Shown one piece after another: positions 1 through 8,852 of a stretch of 64,000 bases of DNA. Both the position numbers and the translations under genes were made by a program. A model generated the notes under the pieces. That model made no database searches and was not told the DNA's origin. It saw nothing but the letters and a program-made list of their open reading frames with translations. Within the stretch, counting starts at the first letter, position 1, and every line of letters begins with the position of its first letter. This DNA is from CAVTYH01 sp963738835 (GTDB taxonomy: Bacteria; Planctomycetota; Planctomycetia; Pirellulales; JADZDJ01), in contig CAVTYH010000001.1 of the NCBI GenBank assembly GCA_963738835.1, positions 682,001-746,000 of the forward strand, given 5' to 3'.

Positions 1-390
1 ATCGACTTCAAATGGAATACCGGCATCGACGTGAAATTGATACGTGCTTAGCGATGGAGGACTGACCACGCCAAATCCTGCGAAGAATGAAATATCTTCG
101 ACCAGCGTCTCCGAACTATGTGCAGATATCACCAGATTGCTTGAATAAAAGCTGTTGCCAGTGCCGACCGCATTTCCCTCGTAGCCATCAGGCATCACAA
201 ACTGAAGCTTCACCGAATCAATGTGCGAAAACGCTGTTCCGAAATCGAATGCGGCTGACAGGTAATCGCCGTATTTTCCCGACTGCTGCGTCAGTGTCAG
301 CGGAACCGTAATTTCGTCGGCGATGGCGAATGACACGCCGCAGCAGAGCCACGCGATTAGGAAAACCAGCGATTTGTGACGGGTGGTCAT
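1..390 (-). CDS. Secreted protein, N-terminal part (runs off left edge)
   Basis: An uninterrupted frame of 130 codons starts at the ATG at 390 and runs off the window without a stop. The first ~25 residues (MTTRHKSL, then a hydrophobic run ending SFAIADE) form a typical Sec signal peptide. What follows is beta-rich and Ser/Thr/Gly-rich (LTLTQQSGKYGDYLSAAFDF), as in the secreted PEP-CTERM proteins elsewhere in the window, but the C-terminus that would prove this lies outside. No catalytic motif is visible. Function unknown. Confidence 0.7.
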   Translation of the reverse strand, partial: MTTRHKSLVFLIAWLCCGVSFAIADEITVPLTLTQQSGKYGDYLSAAFDFGTAFSHIDSVKLQFVMPDGYEGNAVGTGNSFYSSNLVISAHSSETLVEDISFFAGFGVVSPPSLSTYQFHVDAGIPFEVD

Positions 391-549
391 CGGTGCGGTG
401 GGCGATTGGGCCGATGGAGTGTTGCCGAACTCCGGAAGCACCGGCAGGCGACAGTTTGATTCCGACAGTATATCCAGTGGGAGTCGGTTTGTCACGCCGA
501 ATGACCGGTTGGCGACGCCAAATTATATTGCGCTGGTCCGAAAAACAGC

Positions 550-577
550 TTGACAAGTTTGTATACATTTGTATACT
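550..577 (+). promoter_or_regulatory. Sigma-70-like promoter with inverted repeat in spacer
   Basis: TTGACA (550-555) and TATACT (572-577) are separated by 16 bp. The spacer and -10 box contain two GTATAC half-sites (561-566 and 571-576), which could be an operator. No gene follows closely. Inference from consensus only. Confidence 0.35.
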
Positions 578-634
578 GATGGAGATTGTCGAAAGACTAT
601 TCGCAATGCTGGGCAGGCAGTGCGTCAGAGCACC

Positions 635-666
635 CCAAGCCCAGGGGTTGCAACCCCTGGGCTTGG
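635..666. repeat. Perfect 32-bp palindrome of a dispersed repeat
   Basis: Each 16-bp arm reads CCAAGCCCAGGGGTTG and its exact complement follows with no spacer. A 26-bp version with one mismatch occurs at 59182-59207. There is no T-tract, so it is a poor intrinsic terminator. It is more like a mobile intergenic palindrome (REP/MITE-like). Confidence 0.75.
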
Positions 667-1169
667 CACTGAGAGGACGACAAACCCATGAGTTTCCCCG
701 AACTCAAACTTGACGGTCGAACATTTGCACCCTTCACCTCAATTGCGCGCGGCGAGAAAGCAGGCGTTTTGCCGAAGGAAATGACGATTTTCAAAACTGC
801 TGAATTCCAGAGGGTGCAATTGAGGGGAAAGTGTTTCGTCAAAAACACTAGTTTTTCCGAGGTTTCGGCGCCGCATTTGCACCCTGGTTTTGTTTTTCTG
901 GCGCAATCTTTTGCTGCGCACCTGTGCAGGGCGAAATCGCGATTTTTGGAAAGCACTTTGCGCGAAGGTCTAAATGCGGCGGCGAGGGGGCAGTGTTCTC
1001 GAGGAATATGCGCGCTGGGGTTCGCGGATTTGCACTCTGGTCGCGGAGCGCGTCGCAAGCGACGCGGCTAAAAGGGGAATTTCACAATCTCATCAGGCGT
1101 CCAGCGGCGTTCCCCGCGAATGGCATTCGCGGCTTTATGGAAGCGGTCGCTCCGCCTACCGCATACCGC

Positions 1170-2717
1170 CTACTGCCTACCGCTCTTCCAAACCGGGTCG
1201 GCGGTATCTTCGCGGCGCTTTTCGAACCAGCGCGTCAGGGTCATTTTCTGTTGCGTGTAGAACTGCAATGCTCTCGGTCCCTTGAATGTGCAGGTCGCCG
1301 AAGAACGATTTGTTCCAGCCGGTGAAGGGGAACCAGGCCATCGGGGCCGGCACGCCGACGTTGATGCCGATCATGCCGGCGTTGAAGTGGCGTTTGAACT
1401 GCCGGGCGGCCCAGCCGCTGCGGGTGAAAATGCAGGCGCCGTTGCCGTACTCGCAGTTGCGGCCCAGCGCCAAAGCTTCGTCCAAAGTCGGCGGCGCGAA
1501 CGACGCGAGAGCACCGGGCCGAAAATTTCTTCCTTCGCCAGCCGCATGCCGGGCTGCACTTTATCGACCACGCTCGGGCCGAGCAAAAATCCGTCCTTCG
1601 GCAAATCGCGCTTGCGGCCGTCGAGCGCCACGTTGGCCCCTTCCTGCGCGGCGATGTCGAGATACGAAGCCACCTTCTCGCGGTGCTGCGGCCGAAATGA
1701 CAGGGCCCATGTCGACTTCCGCGCCGCCATCGGTCGGGCCGACTTTCATTTTCGATCCGACATCGACCAGGCCTTCGACCAGCGGATCGCCGATCTTGCC
1801 GACTGGCACCGCCAAACTTCCGGCCATGCAGCGTTCGCCGGCACAACCGAAGGCCGAAGCTTGAATCGCTTTCACCGCCTGATTCAAATCGGCATCGGGC
1901 ATGATGATGAGATGGTTCTTCGCCCCGCCGGCGGCTTGCACGCGTTTGCCGTGCCGCGTGCCGGTTTCGTAAACGTGCTTGGCGACATTCGTGCTGCCGA
2001 CGAACGAGATCGCCCGCACCAGCGGATGCGTGAGCAGGGCATCGACGCATTCTTTGTCGCCGTGGACGATGTTGAACACGCCCTCCGGCAGGCCGGCTTC
2101 CATCAGCAGCTCGCCCAGCCGCACGCCGGAGAGCGGCACTTTTTCCGACGGCTTCAGCACAAACGTGTTGCCGCAGGTGATGGCCACCGGGAACATCCAC
2201 AGCGGCACCATCGCGGGAAAATTGAACGGCGTGATGCCGACGCACACGCCGACCGGATGCCGGCTGGTTTCGCTATCGACGCTGGTGGCGATGTTTTCGA
2301 GCGATTGCCCCATGATCAGGCTCGGGATGCCGCAGGCGAATTCGACCATCTCGATGCCGCGCTGCACGCTGGCCCGCGCTTCGGCCGCGGTTTTGCCATG
2401 CTCGCGAGTCACCGAGACGGCGAGTTCTTCGAAGTGCTTGGCCGATGAGTTCGCGGTAGCGAAACATGATGCGGGCGCGATCGACCACCGGCGTTTCGGC
2501 CCACTTTGGCAGAGCCGCGGCGGCGGCTTGGACGGCACGATCGACATCGTCCGCGGCACAGAGCGGCACTTTGGCGATGACTTTGCCCGGTGGACGGATT
2601 GAAAACTTCGCCCCAGCGTTTGGTGGTGGACGAAATCCACTTTCCGCCGCAGAGGATTTTGACTTCGGCAACGGACGCCGCGCCTGGAGTTGGTTTTTTT
2701 GCTTCGGCCGTGGCCAT
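1170..2717 (-). CDS. mmsA: (Methyl)malonate-semialdehyde dehydrogenase, frame interrupted
   Basis: CoA-acylating aldehyde dehydrogenase converting malonate or methylmalonate semialdehyde to acetyl- or propionyl-CoA. Family hallmarks are spread over several frames: GKVIAKVPL, the coenzyme-binding region ITPFNFPAMVPLWMFP, SFVGSTNVAKHVY, the catalytic-Cys region GCAGERCMAGS, EEIFGPVL, and the C-terminal GWNKSFFGDLHIQG. The ATG at 2717 follows AAGGAAT, and the restored stop is at 1170-1172, giving ~515 aa (family ~500). At least six +1 shifts are needed, near 2587, 2439, 1692, 1505, 1490 and 1263. The gene lies 14 bp downstream of the EcsC-family gene. In context it would be the last step of pyrimidine (beta-alanine) catabolism. 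Confidence 0.9.
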
Positions 2718-2731
2718 CGTTTTATTCCTTT

Positions 2732-3628
2732 TCAAATCTTCGAACCGCGAATGCCCTTGCGAACTCGAACAACTTCCCGAAAGGTCGATTGCACAAAATC
2801 TTTGCCGTACTTCCGTTCCAAACTTCGAATGCCGAAATGGTATCGCGCCACTCGGTTGAAATGGTCCATGAATGCCACGTTGATTGTACCGCCGGCCGCC
2901 GCTCCTAGCACGGGGAGGGTTTGCGCGACAACTTTTTCCGTGACCGTCAAATTAAACCGCGCGGCGATTTTGGCGATCAGGCTAACCACGGCCGGCGCGG
3001 TGCCTTGCTCGATCATTTTGGCAATCTGGGCCGCGGTTTTGCCAGCCACCGCTTTGGCCGCCAGCGCGATGCTCTCTTCCAGGGCGATTCGGGACGACAG
3101 GTACGCGCTGCTCATTTCGTCATCGTCCCTGCCCGGACCGCCGAACGAGAAGACCGACAGGCACTGCATGCGGACTTCGTCGTTGGCGAGATTTTCGTTG
3201 AAATCTTTGGCGATGGCGGCGATCGAGCGGAACATAATGGTCGTGGTCACCGGCAGTTCGACTGGCAAACCGACGAAACCAAAAAATCCGCCGGCGGTGC
3301 CGCTGACGGCGACGGAAACTTTGTGCCAGAAGTCGGTGGTCGCCCCGACCTCGTTGATGTTGGTGTCCAAGCGAATTTCCGGCTCGCCGCCGGGAATGGT
3401 GTGGACCGCCAACGTCATGGCCGTTCGCAAAGCCCGGCCGACGGCGTTTTCCACGCGGTCGGGTGCGATCTTTTCAATGGCATGGGTCAAGAGCGCCAAC
3501 GGCTTGCCGAATATGTCGGCCAGCTTCATCAGGAACGACGGATTTTCCAAATACTGGGCAGCATCATCGATAAAAGTCAGCTCTTCCGCGGACAGCCGAT
3601 TGGTTTCGGACGATGCTGGAGATGCCAT
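2732..3628 (-). CDS. EcsC-family protein
   Basis: An intact 298-aa frame. It matches the EcsC family: an N-terminal helical part followed by hydrophobic, Gly-rich segments (TAGGFFGFVGLPVELPVTTT around residues 115-135) and a second one (LPVLGAAAGGTINVAFMDHF around 240-260). Some EcsC-type proteins in Bacillus are linked to an ABC transporter and secretion, but the molecular role is not established. Its stop is 14 bp before the mmsA start, so the two may be co-transcribed. The promoter would lie in the 187 bp shared with the divergent nitrilase gene. Confidence 0.85.
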   Translation of the reverse strand: MASPASSETNRLSAEELTFIDDAAQYLENPSFLMKLADIFGKPLALLTHAIEKIAPDRVENAVGRALRTAMTLAVHTIPGGEPEIRLDTNINEVGATTDFWHKVSVAVSGTAGGFFGFVGLPVELPVTTTIMFRSIAAIAKDFNENLANDEVRMQCLSVFSFGGPGRDDDEMSSAYLSSRIALEESIALAAKAVAGKTAAQIAKMIEQGTAPAVVSLIAKIAARFNLTVTEKVVAQTLPVLGAAAGGTINVAFMDHFNRVARYHFGIRSLERKYGKDFVQSTFREVVRVRKGIRGSKI

Positions 3629-3815
3629 TGCAAACTTTCTTGAATTGCCGTCTTCGCCGACTGGGTCACCGCTTGGAAAGCGTCTGTCTCAATTGGTACA
3701 GTACAAGTCCATTGTCGGCTCGAAGTCGCTGGAAGGAAATACCTTGGCGGCACCGAACCCCATGTAAATCAGCAAGCTTTCAAATCGATGATCAATTGAG
3801 CGGAGATAGCATTTT

Positions 3816-4685
3816 ATGGCACGCATCGCTCGTGGCGCTTTGATTCAGGCAACCTTGAGTGAGCCCGGCACGGCGCCGCCGGCGAAAATTAAAAAGTCGA
3901 TGATCGACAAACACGTGGCGATGATCGCCGCCGCCGCCGACAAAGGGGCGCAGGTGCTGTGCATGCAGGAGCTGTTTTACGGCCCGTATTTCTGTGCCGA
4001 ACAAGAAACCAAGTGGTACGACCTGGTGGAACGCATTCCCGATGGGCCCACGACCAAACTGATGTGCGAGTTGGCCAAGAAGCACAACATGGTGTTGGTC
4101 GTGCCGATTTACGAAGAAGACATGGCGGGCGTGTACTACAACACGGCCAGCGTGATCGATGCCGACGGCACTTGGCTGGGCAAGTTCCGCAAAATTCACA
4201 TTCCGCAGGTGAACCCCGGCTTCTGGGAAAAATTTTATTTCCGGCCCGGCAACTTGGGCTACCCGGTGTTCGACACGCGCATAGGCAAAGTAGCGGTTTA
4301 CATTTGCTACGATCGACACTTCCCGGAAGGCGCGCGATGCTTGGGGTTGAACGGCGCGGAGATCGTGTTCAATCCATCGGCGACCGTTGCAGGATTGAGC
4401 GAATATTTGTGGAAGCTCGAACAGCCGGCGCACGCCGTGGCCAATGCGTACTGGGTGGGCGCGATCAATCGGCCGGGCTGGGAAGAACCGTGGCGCATCG
4501 GCGAGTTCTATGGCCAGAGCTATTTCTGCAACCCGCGCGGGCAGATTATCGCCCAAGCCAGCCGCGATAAAGACGAGATCGTGGTGGCCGACATCGATTT
4601 CGATTTAATCCGCGAAGTGCGTAACACCTGGCAGTTTTACCGCGACCGAAGGCCGGAGACTTATGGAGTGATTACGGCGCCATAG
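3816..4685 (+). CDS. Nitrilase-superfamily amidohydrolase, probable beta-ureidopropionase
   Basis: 289 aa, full length for the family. The Glu-Lys-Cys triad is visible: E52 in QELFYG, K126 in FRKIHIPQ, C164 in YICYDRHFPEG. The sequence resembles N-carbamoyl amidases (N-carbamoylputrescine amidase and beta-ureidopropionase), which release ammonia and CO2 from N-carbamoyl amines. With dihydropyrimidinase, PreA, an NCS1 permease and a beta-alanine-type aminotransferase nearby, hydrolysis of N-carbamoyl-beta-alanine is the best guess. N-carbamoylputrescine is the main alternative. The last 14 bp overlap the convergent HlyD-type gene. Confidence 0.88.
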   Translation: MARIARGALIQATLSEPGTAPPAKIKKSMIDKHVAMIAAAADKGAQVLCMQELFYGPYFCAEQETKWYDLVERIPDGPTTKLMCELAKKHNMVLVVPIYEEDMAGVYYNTASVIDADGTWLGKFRKIHIPQVNPGFWEKFYFRPGNLGYPVFDTRIGKVAVYICYDRHFPEGARCLGLNGAEIVFNPSATVAGLSEYLWKLEQPAHAVANAYWVGAINRPGWEEPWRIGEFYGQSYFCNPRGQIIAQASRDKDEIVVADIDFDLIREVRNTWQFYRDRRPETYGVITAP

Positions 4686-5967
4686 CAAGAGACGTTTGAT
4701 TCACAGCGCTCAGCGACGATTGCGTTGTTGCAGGAGTGCTCGACGGCGACTGGGCATCAATAAATACCTCGACCTGCTGGCCGACGTAAACGGGTTTGTT
4801 CGTCGGGTCGAATGAGTAAATCACTTGCAGCACGCGGGTGTCGACGCGTTCGGTGTTGGCGCCGGTCAACGATTTTTTCGGCACCACGTACGGCTCCGTC
4901 TTCACGTAAGTCAACGGGAAGCGGATTTGCGGATTGCCTTTCAGCATCGCCAGGGCCGGCTGACCGGGGGAGAACCGCGGAATGTCGTGCTCATCGATGT
5001 CCACACGCACGTGCATGTTGCGCACATTGCCAAGAATCATCAGCGGTTCGTTGTGCGGAGCGCCGACGAATTCGCCGGGCCGCACGTTCACCTGCAACAC
5101 TTCGCCGTCGACCAGTGCGCGAACCACGAGGCGATCCAATTCGGTTTTGGTTTGCTCGAGCTGCGAATTTGCCTGCTCGACCGTCGCTTTGGCGATGTCT
5201 TTTTCGGGCTGCCACGCGCCGGCTTTTAGCAATTTGAGTTGGGCCTGGGCGTGCGTCAGCTTGGCTTCGGCCGCGCGGTAATTCTGCTGGGCCTCAGTCA
5301 GTTCCTGATCGGTCGAGACGTGCCTGGCGATCAAGTCTTGCGTGCGGCGGAGTACATCGGCCATCTGCGTCAGGTTGGCTTGCGCCTCGCTGACCATCGC
5401 TTCTTGAACGGGAATTTCCTCGGGCCGTGGCTGATCTTCCAGACGCCGCAGATCGGCCTTCGCGGCGGCGACGTTCGCCTGGCGCACGGCCAATTCAGAT
5501 CGCAGTTGGCGATCGTCCAAGCGAAACAGCGGTGTTCCGGCCTTGACCTTATCACCCTCTTTGGCAAACACTTCCACGACCAAACCAGGCAGGGACGAGC
5601 CGACGGCGATGTTCTCGGTCTGCGCTTCGATCACGCCATTTCCCGCCACGGTGTTCATGAACGGCGCGCTGGGGGGTTGAATCGGCGGCGCCACGGCGAC
5701 GTCGACCTTGCGGGTGTCGAAGACATGCTTTACTGCGAAGATCAACAATGCGACGGCAACCAACGGAAGAACGAACCGTACGAATAGCGACCCGAACGTC
5801 CATTGCCGGCGTGCCGCAGCCCGGGCTGGCACCTTCACCTCCTGCGCCTTCGCCGCAATGTCGAGTTTAGGACTAGTCAGAGTTTCGACTTCGGCGCTCT
5901 GAGATTGTTCGCGCGGCGGGACCGGCGTGGTTTGCGTAACCGGTAAAATACTCGTTACGAAAAACAT
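4672..5967 (-). CDS. HlyD-family membrane fusion protein (DevB-like) of an ABC exporter
   Basis: Periplasmic adaptor of a DevBCA/MacA-type exporter. A transmembrane anchor lies near residues 60-85 (FGSLFVRFVLPLVAVALLIF), followed by a lipoyl half-motif (VEVFAKEGDKVKAGTPLFRL), a long coiled-coil hairpin (~150-270) and a second lipoyl/beta-barrel half (DGEVLQVNVRPGEFVGAPHN). I chose the ATG at 5967 because AGAGGTG lies 6 bp upstream. A TTG at 5988 overlapping the ATPase stop is possible. It is the last gene of the run TetR - permease - ATPase - adaptor, with gaps or overlaps of a few bases, so it is very likely one operon. Confidence 0.88.
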   Translation of the reverse strand: MFFVTSILPVTQTTPVPPREQSQSAEVETLTSPKLDIAAKAQEVKVPARAAARRQWTFGSLFVRFVLPLVAVALLIFAVKHVFDTRKVDVAVAPPIQPPSAPFMNTVAGNGVIEAQTENIAVGSSLPGLVVEVFAKEGDKVKAGTPLFRLDDRQLRSELAVRQANVAAAKADLRRLEDQPRPEEIPVQEAMVSEAQANLTQMADVLRRTQDLIARHVSTDQELTEAQQNYRAAEAKLTHAQAQLKLLKAGAWQPEKDIAKATVEQANSQLEQTKTELDRLVVRALVDGEVLQVNVRPGEFVGAPHNEPLMILGNVRNMHVRVDIDEHDIPRFSPGQPALAMLKGNPQIRFPLTYVKTEPYVVPKKSLTGANTERVDTRVLQVIYSFDPTNKPVYVGQQVEVFIDAQSPSSTPATTQSSLSAVNQTSLAMAP

Positions 5968-5984
5968 GGCTGCACCTCTGGGCT

Positions 5985-6756
5985 TCAAAGCCCAATCGAA
6001 GTTGAATCCTGGAAATTGTTTGCTTCCACGCTAACAATATGTCCGTCGTCCATGTGGGCGATCCGGTCGCCGAAGTGAAACACGCGGCTGTCGTGCGTCA
6101 CCACGATGACCGATCGATCGGGCTGCACCGCCACCTGGCGCAGCAGTTCCAAAATTTTCTGGCCGTTTTCGGAATCGAGCGCCGCCGTCGGCTCGTCGCA
6201 GACCAACAGTCGCGGCTCGTGCGAGCAGCGCCCGGGCAATCGCTACGCGCTGCTGCTGACCGCCGGAAAGTTCCTCGGGCAGCGAGTAAATGCGGTCGGC
6301 AAGTCCAACTTGTTCCAGCCGATCTTCGGCAATTTCGATCGCCGCGCGGCGATGCATTCCGCCAATAATCAGCGGCACAGCGACGTTTTCCGCCGCGGTG
6401 AGCGCCGGGAGCAAGTTGTACTGCTGAAACACGAAGCCGATGTTGTGGCCGCGAAACGTAACTTTTTGATTGTTCGAGAGCGCCGCCACATCGGTTCCCA
6501 GCACGTGAACTTCGCCGTCGGTCGGATCGAGAATTCCCGCGATCACCGAGAGGAGCGTCGTTTTGCCGCAGCCGCTGGGACCGACGAGCAGCGTCATTTC
6601 GCCCAGCCACACATCGAAATTCACACCCCGCAGCGCGAAGACCGCGGTGTCGCCCTTGCCGAATTGCTTCACGACGTTGCGGCAGCGCACGGCCAGCAGG
6701 TCGGCATCGGCGTGCGAATCGTGAGTCAGCTGCGCGGCGTCCGGCATAGCGGCCAT
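5985..6756 (-). CDS. ABC transporter ATP-binding protein (DevA/LolD-like), one frameshift
   Basis: Nucleotide-binding subunit of the exporter. Walker A is GPSGCGKTT, the Q-loop VFQQYNLLP, the signature LSGGQQQR, Walker B LLVCDEPTAALD and the H-loop VIVVTHD. The frame is broken just after IARAL, near 6222, by one extra C: removing it restores ALSHEPRLLVCDEP. Restored length is ~255 aa. The downstream stop overlaps the alternative TTG start of the adaptor gene. The order permease-ATPase-adaptor and the sequence type match DevBCA exporters known from cyanobacteria and other bacteria. The substrate is unknown. Confidence 0.9.
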
Positions 6757-6796
6757 CGTGTGGATGCAAATGGTTCATCATGGCACTGTGCATTTC

Positions 6797-7933
6797 TCAA
6801 CCCTTGAAAACAATTGCCGGTTCAACCGTGATGACTTTGCGCACGCACAACAAACTAGCCAGCAGCGTAATGATTAACACGGCGGCCCCGGTAATCACGA
6901 GCACGGGCCACGGCATGTAAAATGCCAACTTCGAGTGATGCTGCGTCAACTGCCCGAACAGCGCCGCCCCGCCAATGCCCAAGCAGTAACCGATGAACCC
7001 GACTTGCGCTGCCTGCAACATCACCATGCCGACAATGCGCCAATTACTGGTGCCCATCGCTTTGAGTGCGCCGAATTGCTTCAAGTTCTCGACGGTGAAC
7101 AGATAAAAAGTTTGCCCGGAGATCGCGGTGCCGACGATGAAACCCAGCAGCACCGTGATGCCGAAGTTAATCGGAATGCCGGTTTTTTCGAGGTAATATC
7201 GAATCGTTTTCCAAATGAACTGTTGCCGCGTGAGCGCTTGCAGCCCGGTTTGCGCTTCAATGCGATTGCACACTTCTTGAATCGGCACTCCAGGCTGCGG
7301 CTCGGCCAATACAAACGACATCACTTTGCGCTCGCCCGGCGCGTACTGAATCGCTTGCGCATAGCGCGTGTAAACGATCGGAAAAGTTTGGAAGGTCCGC
7401 GAGGCTTTGCAAATGCCGACGATCACGCCGCGGTGATCGTTCATCTCGAACACGCGACCGGTTTCGAAGGGCTCGTCCGGCCAGAGTTGCTGGTAGCCGG
7501 CTTCGTCGATAATCAGTGCGTCGTTTCGCCGTAAATCGTCCCAGCTTCCGACGATCATTTCTTGTGGCGCGCCAACCATCGAGCCGTCGTCCAGACCCAA
7601 CAGAATGACCTGCTGAAACGTGCCGTTATCAAGCCGGGCTCGCGCCAGCCCTTTGTAAAACTTCACCGCCCATTCGACGCCGGGCACGCCGCGAACGCGC
7701 ATCAGATCTTCGTCTTGCAATGGCTTGATGTCGTCGATGAATTGCACGTTGGAATCCATCACCCAAATGCCGGCCCCTTTGACATCTTGAATTTGGCTCG
7801 TGGTCAGCAGCATCAGACCGCAGAAAATCGAACTTTGCTGCGCGATGAGCAGCGATGCGAAGGCAATGCCCAGGACGATGCCCAGGTATTTCGCCCGATT
7901 GCCGATCAGCATTTTCCAAGCGATCCACGTCAT
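6797..7933 (-). CDS. ABC transporter permease, DevC/FtsX type
   Basis: 378 aa, intact. One N-terminal transmembrane helix (YLGIVLGIAFASLLIAQ, residues 15-32) is followed by a large extracytoplasmic domain and three C-terminal helices (near 260-285, 305-335 and 345-365), the MacB/FtsX/DevC layout. The start codon shares its A with the TetR stop (TGATG at 7931-7935), showing translational coupling to the regulator. It is followed after 40 bp by the ATPase. Substrate unknown. Confidence 0.88.
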   Translation of the reverse strand: MTWIAWKMLIGNRAKYLGIVLGIAFASLLIAQQSSIFCGLMLLTTSQIQDVKGAGIWVMDSNVQFIDDIKPLQDEDLMRVRGVPGVEWAVKFYKGLARARLDNGTFQQVILLGLDDGSMVGAPQEMIVGSWDDLRRNDALIIDEAGYQQLWPDEPFETGRVFEMNDHRGVIVGICKASRTFQTFPIVYTRYAQAIQYAPGERKVMSFVLAEPQPGVPIQEVCNRIEAQTGLQALTRQQFIWKTIRYYLEKTGIPINFGITVLLGFIVGTAISGQTFYLFTVENLKQFGALKAMGTSNWRIVGMVMLQAAQVGFIGYCLGIGGAALFGQLTQHHSKLAFYMPWPVLVITGAAVLIITLLASLLCVRKVITVEPAIVFKG

Positions 7934-8601
7934 CAGTGCGCTCCGTGCGAGACGGCCGATTTACCGGCTCGCTTTCCGGTATTGCCTTCAGATTTCAAAT
8001 TCCGCAATGCGGCCAGCGTGAACTCGGCGACGTGATGCGCGATGTGATCTGGAGTCAACGTCGCGGCCTCTTCAGGACCGACGAGCAGATTCACGATCGG
8101 CCGAGCAACCCGGTAATGCAGGCACTGCCCGATAATGCTGAATGCCAAGAGATGTCGCTTTTCCGGCGGCGTATCTTTGGGCACAAGTTCATCGATGACC
8201 GAAAGCAGAATTTCGAAATGCGGCCGAAAAAATTCTTGCACAAGCTCCGCAACGGCGGCGGTCGGCTGCATCACTTCGCGCATCATCAATTGCTCGTGCC
8301 ACGGCTGGGTGCTTTCGGCAATCAAGCGATTGGCCATCGTGGCGATCAGTCCGCGCAGTTTTTCTTCCGGCGCGGTGTCGGGCTCCCAGACCGGCAGCGG
8401 CACTTCGGCAATCTTCATCCGATGCGCCCGCTTCACGCTTTCGATATACAGCCGCTCTTTATCGCCAAAGTAGTAATTCACTGCGGCCACATTGCTGACC
8501 TGCGCTGCCTGACAAATCTCGCGGACGGTCGCCTTCTCAAAGCCTTTTTCGGCAAACACCTGACTGGCGGCGGCGAGCAGTTTTTCTCGTGTGTCATCCA
8601 T
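7933..8601 (-). CDS. TetR/AcrR-family regulator, CecR-like
   Basis: 222 aa. The N-terminal helix-turn-helix (residues ~5-50) reads TREKLLAAASQVFAEKGFEKATVREICQAA and ends VAAVNYYFGDKERLY, the canonical TetR DNA-binding domain. The C-terminal half resembles the DUF1956 ligand domain of CecR/YbiH. It is the first gene of a four-gene exporter operon, to which it is joined by a one-base overlap, so it is probably the local repressor. A 20-bp dyad 69 bp upstream is the candidate operator. Confidence 0.9.
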   Translation of the reverse strand: MDDTREKLLAAASQVFAEKGFEKATVREICQAAQVSNVAAVNYYFGDKERLYIESVKRAHRMKIAEVPLPVWEPDTAPEEKLRGLIATMANRLIAESTQPWHEQLMMREVMQPTAAVAELVQEFFRPHFEILLSVIDELVPKDTPPEKRHLLAFSIIGQCLHYRVARPIVNLLVGPEEAATLTPDHIAHHVAEFTLAALRNLKSEGNTGKRAGKSAVSHGAH

Positions 8602-8670
8602 AAACCGATTCCTTTTCCGTTAAACCGCAGCGATCGGTGGCGAATTAAAAACCGCTAATTAAAACATCGG

Positions 8671-8690
8671 ATTAAAACAGTTGTTTCAAT
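8671..8690. promoter_or_regulatory. Candidate TetR operator (20-bp dyad)
   Basis: ATT-A-AAACA-gt-TGTTT-C-AAT: 8 of 10 base pairs are symmetric, in an AT-rich stretch between the TetR gene (start 8601) and the end of the permease gene. Size and form suit TetR dimers. Assignment to this regulator is inferred from position. Confidence 0.5.
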
Positions 8691-8852
8691 CAATCATATT
8701 GAATTACGCGGAGGTGGTCAAGAAGAAAGTTCAATAGAATTCCGTAAGCCATTCGAATCAAATGACTTATGGCAACGACTCCGCAGCAAGCTCGGAGATT
8801 TGTATGCCTCGAAGAGGCAAGTGAGATGGCTGCAATCGTGCCGACGCTAGCA

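Larger units (their letters stand above)
391..1169. other. Gene-poor spacer with promoter-like site, palindrome and degenerate repeats
   Basis: No convincing gene is seen. The stretch holds a promoter-like sequence near 550-577, a perfect 32-bp palindrome at 635-666, and diverged repeats built around ATTTGCACCCT (near 721, 872 and 1024) and GTGTTTCGTCAAAAACAC. The overlapping open frames at 597-1071 on both strands have biased composition and no recognisable domain. The last ~30 bp before 1170 are a run of TACCGCCTACTGCC-like units. Confidence 0.5.

Noticed and set aside
688..1071. ORFs on both strands near 0.7-1.1 kb
   Set aside because: Composition is repeat-derived, both strands are open, and no ribosome site or family motif is seen.
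1170..2717. Programmed frameshifting in mmsA
   Set aside because: Six shifts at unrelated sequences without slippery sites or stimulatory structures, and the same pattern in many other genes; sequence error is simpler.
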